Assembly: GCA_041821265.1 (NCBI GenBank)
Contig: JBGUEQ010000011.1
Location: forward strand, 1-64,000
Reading direction: 5' to 3'
From: Lachnotalea sp041821265
Lineage (GTDB): Bacteria > Bacillota > Clostridia > Lachnospirales > Lachnospiraceae
Length of the DNA stretch: 64,000 nt
The notes under the pieces are model-generated. The model saw only the letters and a program-made list of their open reading frames with translations. It was not told the origin of the DNA and did not search any database. Position numbers and translations under genes: made by a program. Each line of letters begins with the position of its first letter. Within the stretch, counting starts at the first letter, position 1. This document shows, piece by piece, positions 16,716 through 26,673 of this stretch.

Positions 16716-17180
16716 ATGAGAATATTTAAAAGAGTAACCGCATTAGTTTTAACAGTATCGATGATAGTAACAATGATGAGTGGATGTGGAAGCAGTAAAA
16801 AATCTACAACAGAAGAAAACGTAACAACAGATATACAGGCTAAAGATACAGATTCATATACCATCGGAATTGGACAGTTTGCACAGCATGCTTCCTTAGA
16901 TAATTGTAGAGAAGGATTTATAGAAGGATTAAAAGAAGCTGAAATTGAAGAAGGTAAGAATCTTACAATCATTATAGATAATGCAAATGCTGATACAGGA
17001 ACAGCAGATCAAATTACAGATAATTATGTATCTAAAAAAGTTGATTTAATTTGTGCTATTGCAACACCCATGGCACAAAGTGCATATGGTGCAACATTAG
17101 ATACAGATATACCAGTTGTTTATACTGCAATTACAGATCCAGTTCTCTTTTGTTATCTCGAATATTCCATCGTTTTATAA
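16716..17180 (+). pseudogene. TrpX-like ABC transporter substrate-binding lipoprotein, truncated
   Basis: From the ATG at 16716 (preceded by GGGGGGGG; an upstream GTG at 16650 is in frame but less likely) the product has a signal peptide with lipobox MSGC and then YTIGIGQFAQHASLDNCREGF, typical of pfam04392 ABC substrate-binding proteins. It stays collinear with the family through YTAITDPV and then breaks at about 17142 into unrelated sequence, ending after 155 codons where about 330 are expected. The Trp T-box upstream suggests it was a tryptophan importer (TrpXYZ). The permease and ATPase genes are absent. Confidence 0.8.
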
Positions 17181-17254
17181 AACTCGGCAACCTCTTTTCA
17201 TTCCATTTTAATGTATTCAATACCCTTATTCCATGATTTCTGATAATAAACAGT

Positions 17255-18417
17255 TCATTCAAGCCGCTTTCCCTGCGTAAAAACCTCTGTAGCATCTGTG
17301 AGTTCTACAATCATATCCTTTACAAGTTTATTGATAAACACCTTATGGATAATTGGATCGCCTTTTTCCGTCTTACTAAGTGACACTTCTATGTAATCAT
17401 AGCCATCTGATGTCCGCTTGACACAGCCCTTTCTGATAGACAATACCTCGTTGATACGAAGCCATGTCTAGCGCTGAATGATAATTAATGATTATCTTTA
17501 GCACCTCAATAGTAGGTATAAAATTCTCTGCGTAGTGTTCTACGTAAATAGAACCTTCTTCAAGCTGTTTTTCAAGGTTTGCCAAGTGCTGTTTATGTGC
17601 TTCCAAATACTCAGGCGTAGTGATATAACGACTGCAAGCATATAATTTCTGCCTTTTTAATAGTCTATCGCAGATATCTGTTCCAAGAGTGCGTCTAAAC
17701 TGATGGCTTGTAAGATTGTAATATTCGCCATTTATATCCATGATATTGTTATCTTTAATAAATTTACGGAACCATGACTGTATAAATGTATTTTTTCCTA
17801 CAATGCTAACTTTTCTTACATCTTTGCCGTTTGTACATTGATGTATCAATAATACTTCTCTATCTTTTTCCTCACATTCACTACGCAAATCATTAGTCAG
17901 TTCAATCAGCTTTTCAACTGCCTATACGCATTCACTTCTGACTGGCATGGGGGGGTGTTTTTCTGTACTTTATGCTTCATATATCTGTGTAACAACATCA
18001 TATGGAATGAACTCAATCCTTAATTTACTGTTCACGCCTCTGTATTCATTACCTATAAAGATTTCTGTTTGTGGTACATCCTCCGGTCTGTGAAGCTGGC
18101 ACCATCGGATTAGTGATTTCACTGTATCCAAAGATAATTTTTGTCCTTTTATAGATAATGGCTTATTTGTTTTATAAGAAATCATTGTATGAAGATAAGA
18201 CACAAAGTTCTCGACATCTGTATTCGAAAGATTTCTCAATGACGTAATTTTCCTAAGGACAATGAAATCATTAAAACTATATAGGCAGGTAGTTACGTCA
18301 TAATATAACGTAACTAATGCTTTATTTCCAACTCTGTAATTCTGCCAGATATAAACCTTTACAATATCCTTTATTTTATCACTTGCAATATAGGAAAAGT
18401 CAAATTTAAAATTCCCC
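17255..18417 (-). pseudogene. Tyrosine recombinase remnants (Tn554 TnpB-like), scrambled
   Basis: Minus-strand fragments in several frames: an N-terminal core-binding segment (NLSNTDVENFVSYLHTM, then LIRWCQLHRPEDVPQTE, to about 17970), a catalytic-domain piece with SHQFRRTLGTD (the HxxR box, near 17700), a charged helical tail (EYLEAHKQHLANLEKQLEEG), and a separate box-I piece RINEVLSIRKGCVKR near 17430. The pieces are out of normal order and separated by stops and frameshifts. The size and motifs resemble transposase B of Tn554-type elements, but the assignment is by pattern only. None could be functional. Confidence 0.7.
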
Positions 18418-19054
18418 CCATAATGATTCTTGCAACACTTGAATCCATTCCTGACTGAATAAGATTAGAACAGAATGTATGATGTAAATCATGGAAGTTG
18501 AAGTAGATTCCAATTTCATTCTGTACCTTTTTCAGTTTGTCATAAACAGCACTGTATGTAAGCTGTTTTCCCAACTGTTTCAACTGTTCTGATACAAAGA
18601 TGTAATTATTCTCCGTATCTATCTGATTTCTTTCTTCAAAGATGAAATCATCCAATTCTGCAATCAATGACATGGGCACATATAAATTTCTTGTCGTACC
18701 TTTGGATTTAATCTGCTGAAAGACACCAACAGGCTTTGACATATCTGGAATAGGAACGGATTCAATCTCTAAATCAAGCACTTCCTGTATTCAGGCTCCT
18801 GTGAGATACAATATCTTATACAGAAGAATATCTCTACGTTTTATCAGCTTACTAAGGAATAGTTCCATGTCATCGTCTATAACAAGCCTTACTGCATAAT
18901 CACTTTCGTTTACCTTGAAAATGGACTGTTTTGTTTTATTGTCAGTCTTTGCATGATGTAAGATGCTTTTGAACATGTTAAACGGTCTGTTTATCTCATG
19001 CATCAGTATAGGATTATCTATTTCCTGCATATTTGCTTCAAATTGATAGAACAT
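18371..19054 (-). pseudogene. Tyrosine recombinase (Tn554 TnpA-like) with nonsense codon at the catalytic arginine
   Basis: Reading from 19054 the frame gives DIYLYKIL-type helices and YLTGA, then TGA (18791-18793), then continues in frame as IQEVLDLEIESV. Intact relatives read LTGARIxEVLxL, so the stop replaces the catalytic box-I Arg (CGA to TGA). Further on, box II reads HDLHHTF instead of HDLRHTF, a second active-site loss. After SSVARIIM the sequence jumps to another recombinase by deletion or frameshift near 18417. The gene is dead. Confidence 0.75.
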
Positions 19055-19399
19055 ATGGATTGTGCTTAATATGCGATTAATTGATAGTGAAATGTAAGAA
19101 AATATTTATTAAAAAGAAAAAATTGAGTGTTAATATAATAAATATAGACGATTTTGATGTCATTTTTGCTATTGCAAATAAAAATGGGATAACTTAAAAG
19201 GGTTTATTTGGTATGGTAAATTACCTGGGGAGTAGGAAGCATAAAATACTGAAAAATTTACAAGTAGATTACATTAATGTAGAAATTAAGTGTATTCACA
19301 GACTAGAGTTGCATTAGTTGATGATAATAAAATAGTGGAATACAATTCTAGGTTAATTATAAATTATACAAAAATAGCTACAATATAAATAATAACAAA
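19055..19399. other. Gap without recognisable genes
   Basis: Very AT-rich, with stops in all frames. It separates the recombinase remnants from the exporter pseudogene and may hold unrecognisable remains of the exporter's N-terminus. I see no RNA gene or repeat in it. Confidence 0.5.
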
Positions 19400-21259
19400 A
19401 TCAAACTAACCGTTATACAAAAAATTAAAAGGCAACACATATTAGTTTTTGATCCGGCAATCGGAAATATAAAGTATGATAAAAAATTTTTTTTAAATAA
19501 AGAGGTTTTACAATGTCAAAATAATAGTGTTAAGTGGACAGGTATATTTATTTTATTTATGGTAGATAAAGTTAGGATTAAAAATGAAAAGAGTAAATTA
19601 TTTTCGATATACATAAAAAAATTTTATATCAAGAGAAGTTATCAATTATATAATTTCTATAATGGCTGTGTTTATTACGCTACTACAGATTTTGAATGCA
19701 TGGTATTATAAAGAATTATTTGATAGAATAATGCCCTATGGTTTAAAAGAGATATTAAAAGAACTCTCTATAGAATTTATTGTTCTAGCTGGAATAACTG
19801 CAATTTTAAGTGTTGCCAGAATAAAATTAACATTATTAATGAGCAAGAGAATTGGTAAAAAAGTATTAAATAGATTTTATGATTATATTTTAAAATTACC
19901 TATAAGATTTTTTGATACGCATAGAGTTGGTGAACTAGAAGCTAGATTGAAAGATGCAAATGAAATTCAAGAATTTATCTCATCTGTTATAGTTACACTG
20001 TTTTCAGATATTATTATGATTGTAGCTGGTGGAATTATTGTTTTCAAAGTAAATAATAAAATCGCTGGCATAATACTAATAATGGGAAGCATATATATTA
20101 TTTTAATGTTACTGTTTAATGCAACGTTAAAGAAATTAAACATAATATATATGAAAAAACATGCTCAAATTTCTTCATTTTGTATAGAGTCTTTTGAAGG
20201 AATTCAAACTATTAAAAACTATAACGCCTATAAAGTTTTTAGTAAAAAATCTGAAAATATTGTGGAAGAATATTTTGAGGCAGATATCCGAATTAATAGC
20301 ATTCAAAATAATTTATATGCTTTGAAATTATTAGTGGAGTTGATAGGGTATATTGTATGTTTAGGTATTTGTGCATACGATGTTATTACAAATAAAATAT
20401 CAGTTGGTCAAATGGTTGCTGTATTTGCTCTTATGCCATATTTTTGGAATCCTTTAAAACACATAGTCGATTTACAAGCGAATTATCAATCAATGAGTGC
20501 TTCTTTGAATAGGATTAACGAAATTTATGAATTACCTCAGGAAGAAAATATTGGTTATATTAAAAGTATAAATAATGATAATTTGCCAAATCTAAAAATA
20601 AACGACTTGGAATTTGCTTTTAACTCAAATAAAATATTAAAGAACATTTAATTTGAGATAAATAATCAACAATTTGTAGGCATAGTTGGAAAGAGTGGTA
20701 GTGGTAAAACCACTCTTGCAAAAATAATTGCAAGATTTTACGAGTGTCATAATAATCAAATAATATTGAATAATAAAGATATCAAAAGTTACAATTTAGA
20801 AACAATAAGAAATCAAATTATTTATTTAGATCAAAAAAAATTTTTGTTTAATGATACAATACTAAATAATCTAACATTAGGTGTTGAAAATATAAACAAA
20901 GAGGCAGTTATTAAAGCTGTGAAGATGACAAACATATTTGATGTAATTAATGGATTGGATAATAAATTTGACTTTGTCATTGAAGAAGGAGGCAAAAATC
21001 TTTCATTAGGTCAGTGCCAAAGAATATCAATTGCAAGATCCTTACTTAAGAATCCCTTAATAATTATATTTGATGAGGCAACTAGTAATATTGATGTAGA
21101 AACAGAAAAGATAATTTTTAATAATTTAAAGAATGAATATAAAAAAACTATGTGCATTTTTATTAGTCATAGACAGAATATTTTGGAGTACTGTGAAAAG
21201 TTATTTTTTTAGAAGATGGACAAGTAAAAAATATAGATGTAGATGAAAAAGTTGTTTAA
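19400..21259 (+). pseudogene. Peptidase-containing bacteriocin ABC exporter (PCAT type), three lesions
   Basis: A reading frame around 19430-19560 encodes HILVFDPAIGNIKYDKKFF, the end of a C39 peptidase domain (His and Asp of the cysteine protease). After a frameshift in an A-run near 19615 comes the membrane domain (19662 on, RVGELEARLKDANEI cytosolic loop). A TAA at 20649-20651 interrupts ILKNI/FEINN just before the ATPase domain, which still has GKSGSGKTT, LSLGQCQRISIARSLL and IIFDEATS. A T-run frameshift near 21205 breaks the last 20 codons. Intact homologues cleave double-glycine leaders and export peptides. No substrate peptide gene was found nearby. Confidence 0.85.
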
Positions 21260-21288
21260 TAATTAAAGGGTAAGAGCGAGAGAATGTC

Positions 21289-21553
21289 ATGAAAAAGGAA
21301 AATTTATTGGGATATTAGTATTGATTTTCTGTGTAAGTGTTATTATAGGTGTCGCAATATATGAGAGAGATAAGTTATCAAATGCCGCTGAAGAAGTTGC
21401 CTTGATTCCAAAACAAGCTACACTGTGGTTGAGTTAATAAAACAAATGGCAAAAGAATTTCATCAGACAATAGCAATCGTAACGCATAATGATGAAATTG
21501 CAAAAATGTCAGACCGCTGTATTCGAATCGAAGATGGAAAAGTTCTTGAGTAA
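21289..21553 (+). pseudogene. Fragments of an efflux adaptor and its ABC ATPase
   Basis: A start at 21289 shifts frame within an A-run and then reads FIGILVLIFCVSVIIGVAIY, an N-terminal membrane anchor like those of HlyD/MacA-type adaptors, to about 21410. It is fused to the tail of a MacB/LolD-type ATPase, read in another frame: VVELIKQMAKEFHQTIAIVTHND and DRCIRIEDGKVLE, stop at 21551. A large deletion has joined the two. They are leftovers of the efflux operon that includes the next permease. Confidence 0.7.
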
Positions 21554-21563
21554 GACAGAGAGG

Positions 21564-22846
21564 ACGGTGGTATTCTAGCATTTAGCATTATATTTGTATT
21601 TGTATTTTCATTCTATGCAAGTACAAGAGCCATAAAAAAGCTGGAAGTATTTCAGTCCATTGAAGCAGTAAAATATCAGGAAACAAATAATTCAAAACGG
21701 CTAAAACACCGACAAATATGCAAAAGAAAGACAAAAAATGGATCAGAGATTTCCCACATGGCATGGCGAAATTTGATGCGGTCGAAAACAAAATTTGTGG
21801 TAACCTTGCTATCTCTGGCATTAGGCTGTGAGGTTGCACTTGGCGCCGTAGTATTGGCAAAAGGCACGGACAACATTCATAAGTTAGAACAAAATTACGA
21901 TTTTGAAATTGGTATAGAAGAAGACACAGAAAACAAATATTTAGACGCAATAAAATTTGAAAATATTGAACAAGAGAATTTATTTGCGAAGGAGTACGTT
22001 GACGATATCGCCAAGATTGCAAATATTAGCAAAGAAAGTATAGAAATCAGTCAAGGGGGATATGGATTTATTGATACAGATTTAGAAGATGGATTTGCTC
22101 CAAGATTGAAAGCTCTAAAAGAGGCATCTAATTATAGTAATTATGTAACGATTCAAATTTTAAGTAAGGGTGCGCTTGAGAAGACTGAGACCTATGTGGC
22201 AGATAATGAAAACAGTATTGATATTGAGGCTATTAAAAATGGAACAGGGGCTATACTGATACACAAGAATGAACTTTCGGCTAGTTTGAAAGAAGAAGCA
22301 AAGATGGCATTGGGAAAGAGTCTTACTTTTCATCAAAGCTATGTAGATATGGCAGAGGAGAAAAATAGTACAAGTATTGCATGTGCCGGTTATCTTGATA
22401 TTACAAAAAAAGTGTTTCCAGATTTAGATTGTACTTATAGTGGTGACGGTATCAATTATCTAGTAGTAAGTGAGGAAGCGTTTCAACGGCTTAGATTTAA
22501 GAAACAAATTTTTCATATTTCTTTCAATGTGAAGGATGCTAAAGAGGTAACAATAAAAGAACAGTTGATGCAATGGGTGGCGGAGATAAATAAAAAAAAT
22601 GCCTCCATTTTTTATATCACAGCAAATTCAGATACTATTGCATCGGCACAAAATTATATTCAGGCAAGTCGGATTGTTATGGGGGCTTTGAAGATTAGTT
22701 ACTCAGAAATTGTCTTATTTTAAATTTTACTATCCAATTGGTGCTATAGGTATTTTATGTTGTTGCTTAACGTTTATCTGTATATTGCTGCCAACGGTAT
22801 ATTTTAGAAAAATGGGGACAATGAGTATTCGGAAAGAATTATAATA
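21564..22846 (+). pseudogene. FtsX/MacB-type ABC permease, decayed
   Basis: Begins without a proper start inside a membrane region (IIFVFVFSFYASTRAIKKLE), passes a second FtsX-unit start (SHMAWRNLMRSKTKFVVTLLSLALG, near 21758), a large extracellular domain to about 22650, and then loses frame after SYSEIVLF. The lost C-terminus is still visible in another frame as YPIGAIGILCCCLTF and ends RKMGTMSIRKEL at 22846. FtsX-type permeases with separate ATPases export or sense antimicrobial peptides. With the adjacent exporter remnants, this looks like a lost peptide-antibiotic cluster. Confidence 0.8.
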
Positions 22847-22905
22847 AAGATTCTTTAATAAAAGCGATTTTGTTGTGATATTGATGTGAAATGATATAAA
22901 AACAA

Positions 22906-23185
22906 TAGTTACTATTCAGCCTACGACTTTATAGCAACAGATTATGCACAGAAATATTGCTACACAGTATTTTACATATGGCTAAGAGGTGTTTTGTGTG
23001 ACCTACGCTCACATAAAATACCTCTTGGTCACAATGGCTGTAACAAATATAAGTTACTGTTCACTCCGTTCACAGTAACTTATGATTTCTGCATGCAAAT
23101 TCGCTACGCGAAGCAGAAATCATTTGTCGAATCATTTTCTTACGTAGCTTAACAGCTAGTGTTAAGCTACTGTGTGAACAGTAAC
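22906..23185. repeat. Composite palindromic element with nested inverted repeats
   Basis: Starts with AGTTACTATTCAGCC (variant end of the dispersed family). A hairpin pairs 22984-23001 with 23009-23026 (18 bp, two mismatches). Further on, 23051-23060/23072-23081, 23082-23092/23113-23123 and 23144-23154/23160-23170 are perfect 10-11-bp inverted repeats, and 23053-23064 also pairs perfectly with 23174-23185, enclosing the last two stems in a cloverleaf-like shape. It sits just before the trp promoter. Confidence 0.75.
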
Positions 23186-23223
23186 AATATATTCAAATAA
23201 ATGAATAAAAACTCAACTGCATC

Positions 23224-23253
23224 TTGACAACAAGATAATATACATGTTAGGAT
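23224..23253 (+). promoter_or_regulatory. Promoter of the trp operon leader
   Basis: TTGACA (23224-23229) is followed 18 bp later by TAGGAT (23248-23253). A TATAAC a few bases on is an alternative -10. Transcription would start just before the T-box leader. Confidence 0.55.
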
Positions 23254-23264
23254 ATAACTATAAA

Positions 23265-23658
23265 AAGAAAAAATCGATGATCAAAAAAAGTACTTATGGA
23301 AGGTACATCACAGAGAGCTGGGAATGGTGTGAACCAGTATGGATAACCGTAAGGAATGGTTTTGTTAGATGCAAGGTGAAAAGATTTCTGAGTAGCTGTA
23401 GCCGTGACTTCACGTTATAGAGGGATAATATCGAAACATAAGTTTCCGTATTGTTAATAAGTCAAGATATGAATTGGTGGCAGGTATATTTTCCGATTGG
23501 AGAGTGTATCTTTTTTGTATAATTTTATAGAATGAAGTTTGAATAATACTTTTCATTGTATAAGAAAATTATATAACCACATACTTTGAGAATATGGGTG
23601 GTACCACGTGAACAACGTCCCTGTTACTATAAATTATTATAGTAGCAGGGATTTTTTT
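23265..23658 (+). promoter_or_regulatory. T-box leader with UGG (Trp) specifier controlling the trp operon
   Basis: Stem I features include CACAGAGAGCTGG and GGAATGGTGTGAACCAG, then GGAATGG with the putative UGG specifier at 23357-23359. The T-box motif GGGTGGTACCACG lies at about 23596-23608, and the terminator pairs 23618-23632 with 23637-23651 (15 bp, one mismatch) followed by T7. The leader is longer than the first one (about 390 against 250 nt), with extra sequence before the T-box. Directly upstream of trpE, so tryptophan starvation would induce the operon. Confidence 0.9.
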
Positions 23659-23809
23659 CGCGAGTAGCGAGGAGAGCGAAAACATATTTGTATGTTTTCG
23701 TTCGACGAGCACCGCGAAAACCGACGGAATCAATTTATTTGTTTTATTGGATGTGAGTAAGGAAGACTAAAAAAGTAGAAAATAGAAAGTAATTATAGGA
23801 GGATATAAA

Positions 23810-25219
23810 TTGAAACGTATATTGAGAGCATACAAGAAGACGGTAAGCATTGTAAATGAAACTGCAATTGGTTTATATGAAGGATTGGCTAAAGATAAAA
23901 AAGGATTTTTATTAGAAAGCTACGATAAGAATAATGGCAGATATACCTTTTTTGGTACAGAACCAGAAGAAATTATTACATCAAGAGGAAATAAATTAGT
24001 AATTAAGAAAAATGATGGCACGGAAAATGTAATAGAGGGAAATCCTGTAGAACAATTAAAAAAATATTACTCTGATTTTGATGTTAGAACGGATGGATCG
24101 GAATTACCATTTACTGGAGGACTTTTTGGAAGTTTGGGCTATGATTATATCAGATATACAGAAGAACTACCAGATAATAACGAAGATGAAATAGGGATTG
24201 AAACAATACAATTTATGCTAGTAACTGCATTTATTATAATTGATCATGTAGCCGAAACTCTTATGAGTGTTGTTTTAGGAGAAGATAGTGCAGAGGGAAG
24301 AATAAAAGGCGAAAAACAGGCAGAAGAATTGGTAAAGACTGCTATATCCAACATGGTGGAACGAACTAATGATTTTGAGCATGATGGTGTGATTGTTAAT
24401 AAATCGGATTCGATTGAACAATATAGCGAAAAAGTAGAGCAAATAAAGCATTATATTAAAGAAGGACATATTTTTCAAACGGTACTTTCACAGAGGTGGA
24501 CGATTGAAACAAAACAAACAGGATTAGATTTATATCGTGAATTAAGAATACTAAACCCGTCCCCTTATTTGTATTATTTTAATTTTGGAGATTTTGAAAT
24601 AATAGGAAGCTCTCCAGAAATGCTTGTAAAACAAGTGGATAATAAAGTATTTACTTGTCCGATTGCAGGAAGTAGAAGAAGAGGGAAAGATGAAAAAGAA
24701 GATCAGCTTCTGAAAGAAGAGCTTTTAAATGATGAAAAGGAAAAAGCGGAACATGTCATGTTGGTAGATTTAGCAAGAAACGATATGGGGCGAATCGCAG
24801 AATTTGGAACTGTAAAAGTAACGCAGTTTATGGAAGTTCAAAACTATTCCCATGTTATGCATATTGTATCACTGGTGGAAGGCAAGAAAAAGGGTGAGTA
24901 TCATCCACTTGATTTGGTTTCAGCATTTTTACCAGCCGGAACACTTAGCGGAGCACCAAAGATTAGAGCAATGGAAATTATTGATGAATTAGAAACAGTT
25001 AGAAGAGGGATGTATGGAGGTGCTACGGGACATCTTGACTTTAACGGCAATATGGATTTTTGCATTACAATAAGAACTATGATTAAAATAGACGATAAAG
25101 TTTATTTACAAGCGGGAGCTGGAATTGTAGCAGATTCGGTGCCACTCAGTGAATATATGGAATGTTGCAATAAAGTTATGGCACTGGCGAAAACATTGGT
25201 TGAGGAGGAGAAGTTATGA
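23810..25219 (+). CDS. trpE: Anthranilate synthase component I
   Basis: 469 residues. Converts chorismate plus ammonia to anthranilate, first committed step to tryptophan, as a complex with TrpG. The feedback-inhibition motif LLES (34-37) is present, and the C-terminal chorismate-binding domain shows FQTVLSQRW, GSSPEMLVK, CPIAGSRRRG, LAPGTLSGAPK-like (LPAGTLSGAPKIRAMEI) and QAGAGIVADSVP. The start is TTG at 23810, preceded by AGGAGGA. Its last codons overlap trpG by 4 bp (ATGA), indicating translational coupling. Regulated by the Trp T-box upstream. Confidence 0.95.
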   Translation: MKRILRAYKKTVSIVNETAIGLYEGLAKDKKGFLLESYDKNNGRYTFFGTEPEEIITSRGNKLVIKKNDGTENVIEGNPVEQLKKYYSDFDVRTDGSELPFTGGLFGSLGYDYIRYTEELPDNNEDEIGIETIQFMLVTAFIIIDHVAETLMSVVLGEDSAEGRIKGEKQAEELVKTAISNMVERTNDFEHDGVIVNKSDSIEQYSEKVEQIKHYIKEGHIFQTVLSQRWTIETKQTGLDLYRELRILNPSPYLYYFNFGDFEIIGSSPEMLVKQVDNKVFTCPIAGSRRRGKDEKEDQLLKEELLNDEKEKAEHVMLVDLARNDMGRIAEFGTVKVTQFMEVQNYSHVMHIVSLVEGKKKGEYHPLDLVSAFLPAGTLSGAPKIRAMEIIDELETVRRGMYGGATGHLDFNGNMDFCITIRTMIKIDDKVYLQAGAGIVADSVPLSEYMECCNKVMALAKTLVEEEKL

Positions 25220-25785
25220 TACTTTTAATAGACAATTATGATTCATTTACTTTTAATTTGTATCAGTACCTTGGAATTTTTACAAATGATATCAAGGTAG
25301 TAAGAAATGATAAAATAACAATAGAAGAAATAGAAGAGCTTAATCCAGAAAAAATTGTAATTTCTCCTGGTCCGAAAAGTCCTAAAGAAGCGGGTATTTG
25401 CTTAGAAGTAATCAAATATTTTTATGATAAGAAACCGATACTTGGTATATGTCTTGGACATCAATGCATCGGGGAAGCGATGGGAGGAACGGTTAGCTAT
25501 GCGAAAGAATTATTTCATGGAAAACAATCGGAGATTGAGCATGATAAGTCTAGTATCTTTACAGGAATCAATACACCACTCAAAGTGGCAAGGTATCATT
25601 CCCTTGCAGTACAGTTAGAAGATTTGCCTACCTGTCTTACGATACTAGCAACAACAGCGGATGGAGAAATAATGGCAATGCGCCATAAAGAATATCCAGT
25701 GGTAGGACTTCAGTTTCATCCAGAGTCAATCTACACAGAACATGGAAAACGACTCATAGAGAATTTTGTAAATGGAGTTGTGTAA
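25216..25785 (+). CDS. trpG: Anthranilate synthase component II (glutamine amidotransferase)
   Basis: 189 residues, a class I glutamine amidotransferase supplying ammonia to TrpE. The triad is visible: nucleophile Cys79 in GICLGHQ, and His168/Glu170 in QFHPES. It is a stand-alone subunit, not fused to trpD as in enterobacteria. It may also serve PabA's role in folate synthesis, as in Bacillus; that is inference. The usual next gene, trpD, is missing. Confidence 0.94.
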   Translation: MILLIDNYDSFTFNLYQYLGIFTNDIKVVRNDKITIEEIEELNPEKIVISPGPKSPKEAGICLEVIKYFYDKKPILGICLGHQCIGEAMGGTVSYAKELFHGKQSEIEHDKSSIFTGINTPLKVARYHSLAVQLEDLPTCLTILATTADGEIMAMRHKEYPVVGLQFHPESIYTEHGKRLIENFVNGVV

Positions 25786-25854
25786 GAGAACGCCTCGATA
25801 GAATTTGTCACAGGAGTCAGATATATTTCTTGAAATAGTATGATTGGAGAAAAT

Positions 25855-26634
25855 ATGATATTAGATGATATAGTAGCAGATAAAAAATTACGTTTAGCGC
25901 AGAGCAAAATAATGATAAGTGAAGATGAAATGAGGTTACTTGCAGCATCAAGTGATAGAAATTCGATTAGTTTCTATGATGCCTTGTCAAAACCAGGACT
26001 TTCCATTATTGGTGAATTCAAGAACGCATCACCAAGTATGGGAGTAATTGATAGTAAGATAGATTTGATGGATCGAATTGACCAGTACAATGAGGCAGTC
26101 GACGCAATATCTTGTTTAACGGAAGAAGATCATTTTAATGGAAACATTGAATACTTAAAAAAGATAAGAGGGATTTCCTATTTACCAATTCTTCGAAAAG
26201 ATTTCATTATAGATGAATATCAAATATATGAGGCGAAGATAATTGGTGCCGATGCAATACTTCTTATTGCAGCAATATTAGATGATGAGACCATGAAGAA
26301 TTTCTATGAATTAGCGTATAGACTAGGAATGGATGTATTACTAGAAGTACATGATGAAGAAGAAATGAAGAGAGCTCTTAATTTAAAGGCGAAAATAATA
26401 GGAGTGAATAATCGGAATTTGAAAGATTTTACAATTAGTTTAGAAACGACAAAGCGTTTGTCCAATATGATTCATTCTGAAATCGTATTTGTGTCAGAGA
26501 GTGGAATAACATCAGAAGAGGATATAGAATTTCTTAAAACTTGTAACGTAAATGCCTTGTTAATTGGAAGAGCTTTTATGGAATCAGAGAATCCGAGAGA
26601 ACTTGCAAGAAAATGGAAAAAAGTTTTCAACTAG
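25855..26634 (+). CDS. trpC: Indole-3-glycerol-phosphate synthase
   Basis: About 259 residues from the ATG at 25855, which has GGAGA seven bases upstream; an in-frame ATG at 25840 lies before that site and is less likely. A TIM barrel closing the indole ring from carboxyphenylamino-deoxyribulose phosphate. Motifs: GEFKNASPSMG (for the usual EhKRaSPSkG, with Phe and Asn substitutions), LPILRKDFIIDEYQIYEAKIIGADAILLI, GVNNRNLKDF and VSESGI. The 69-bp gap from trpG is where trpD would normally lie. Confidence 0.93.
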   Translation: MILDDIVADKKLRLAQSKIMISEDEMRLLAASSDRNSISFYDALSKPGLSIIGEFKNASPSMGVIDSKIDLMDRIDQYNEAVDAISCLTEEDHFNGNIEYLKKIRGISYLPILRKDFIIDEYQIYEAKIIGADAILLIAAILDDETMKNFYELAYRLGMDVLLEVHDEEEMKRALNLKAKIIGVNNRNLKDFTISLETTKRLSNMIHSEIVFVSESGITSEEDIEFLKTCNVNALLIGRAFMESENPRELARKWKKVFN

Positions 26635-26673
26635 ACAATTGAAATAAAATGATTGATATAGGTTGGAGGTTGT

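Noticed and set aside
25786..25854. Remnant of trpD between trpG and trpC
   Set aside because: The 69 bp encode nothing resembling the C-terminus of TrpD.
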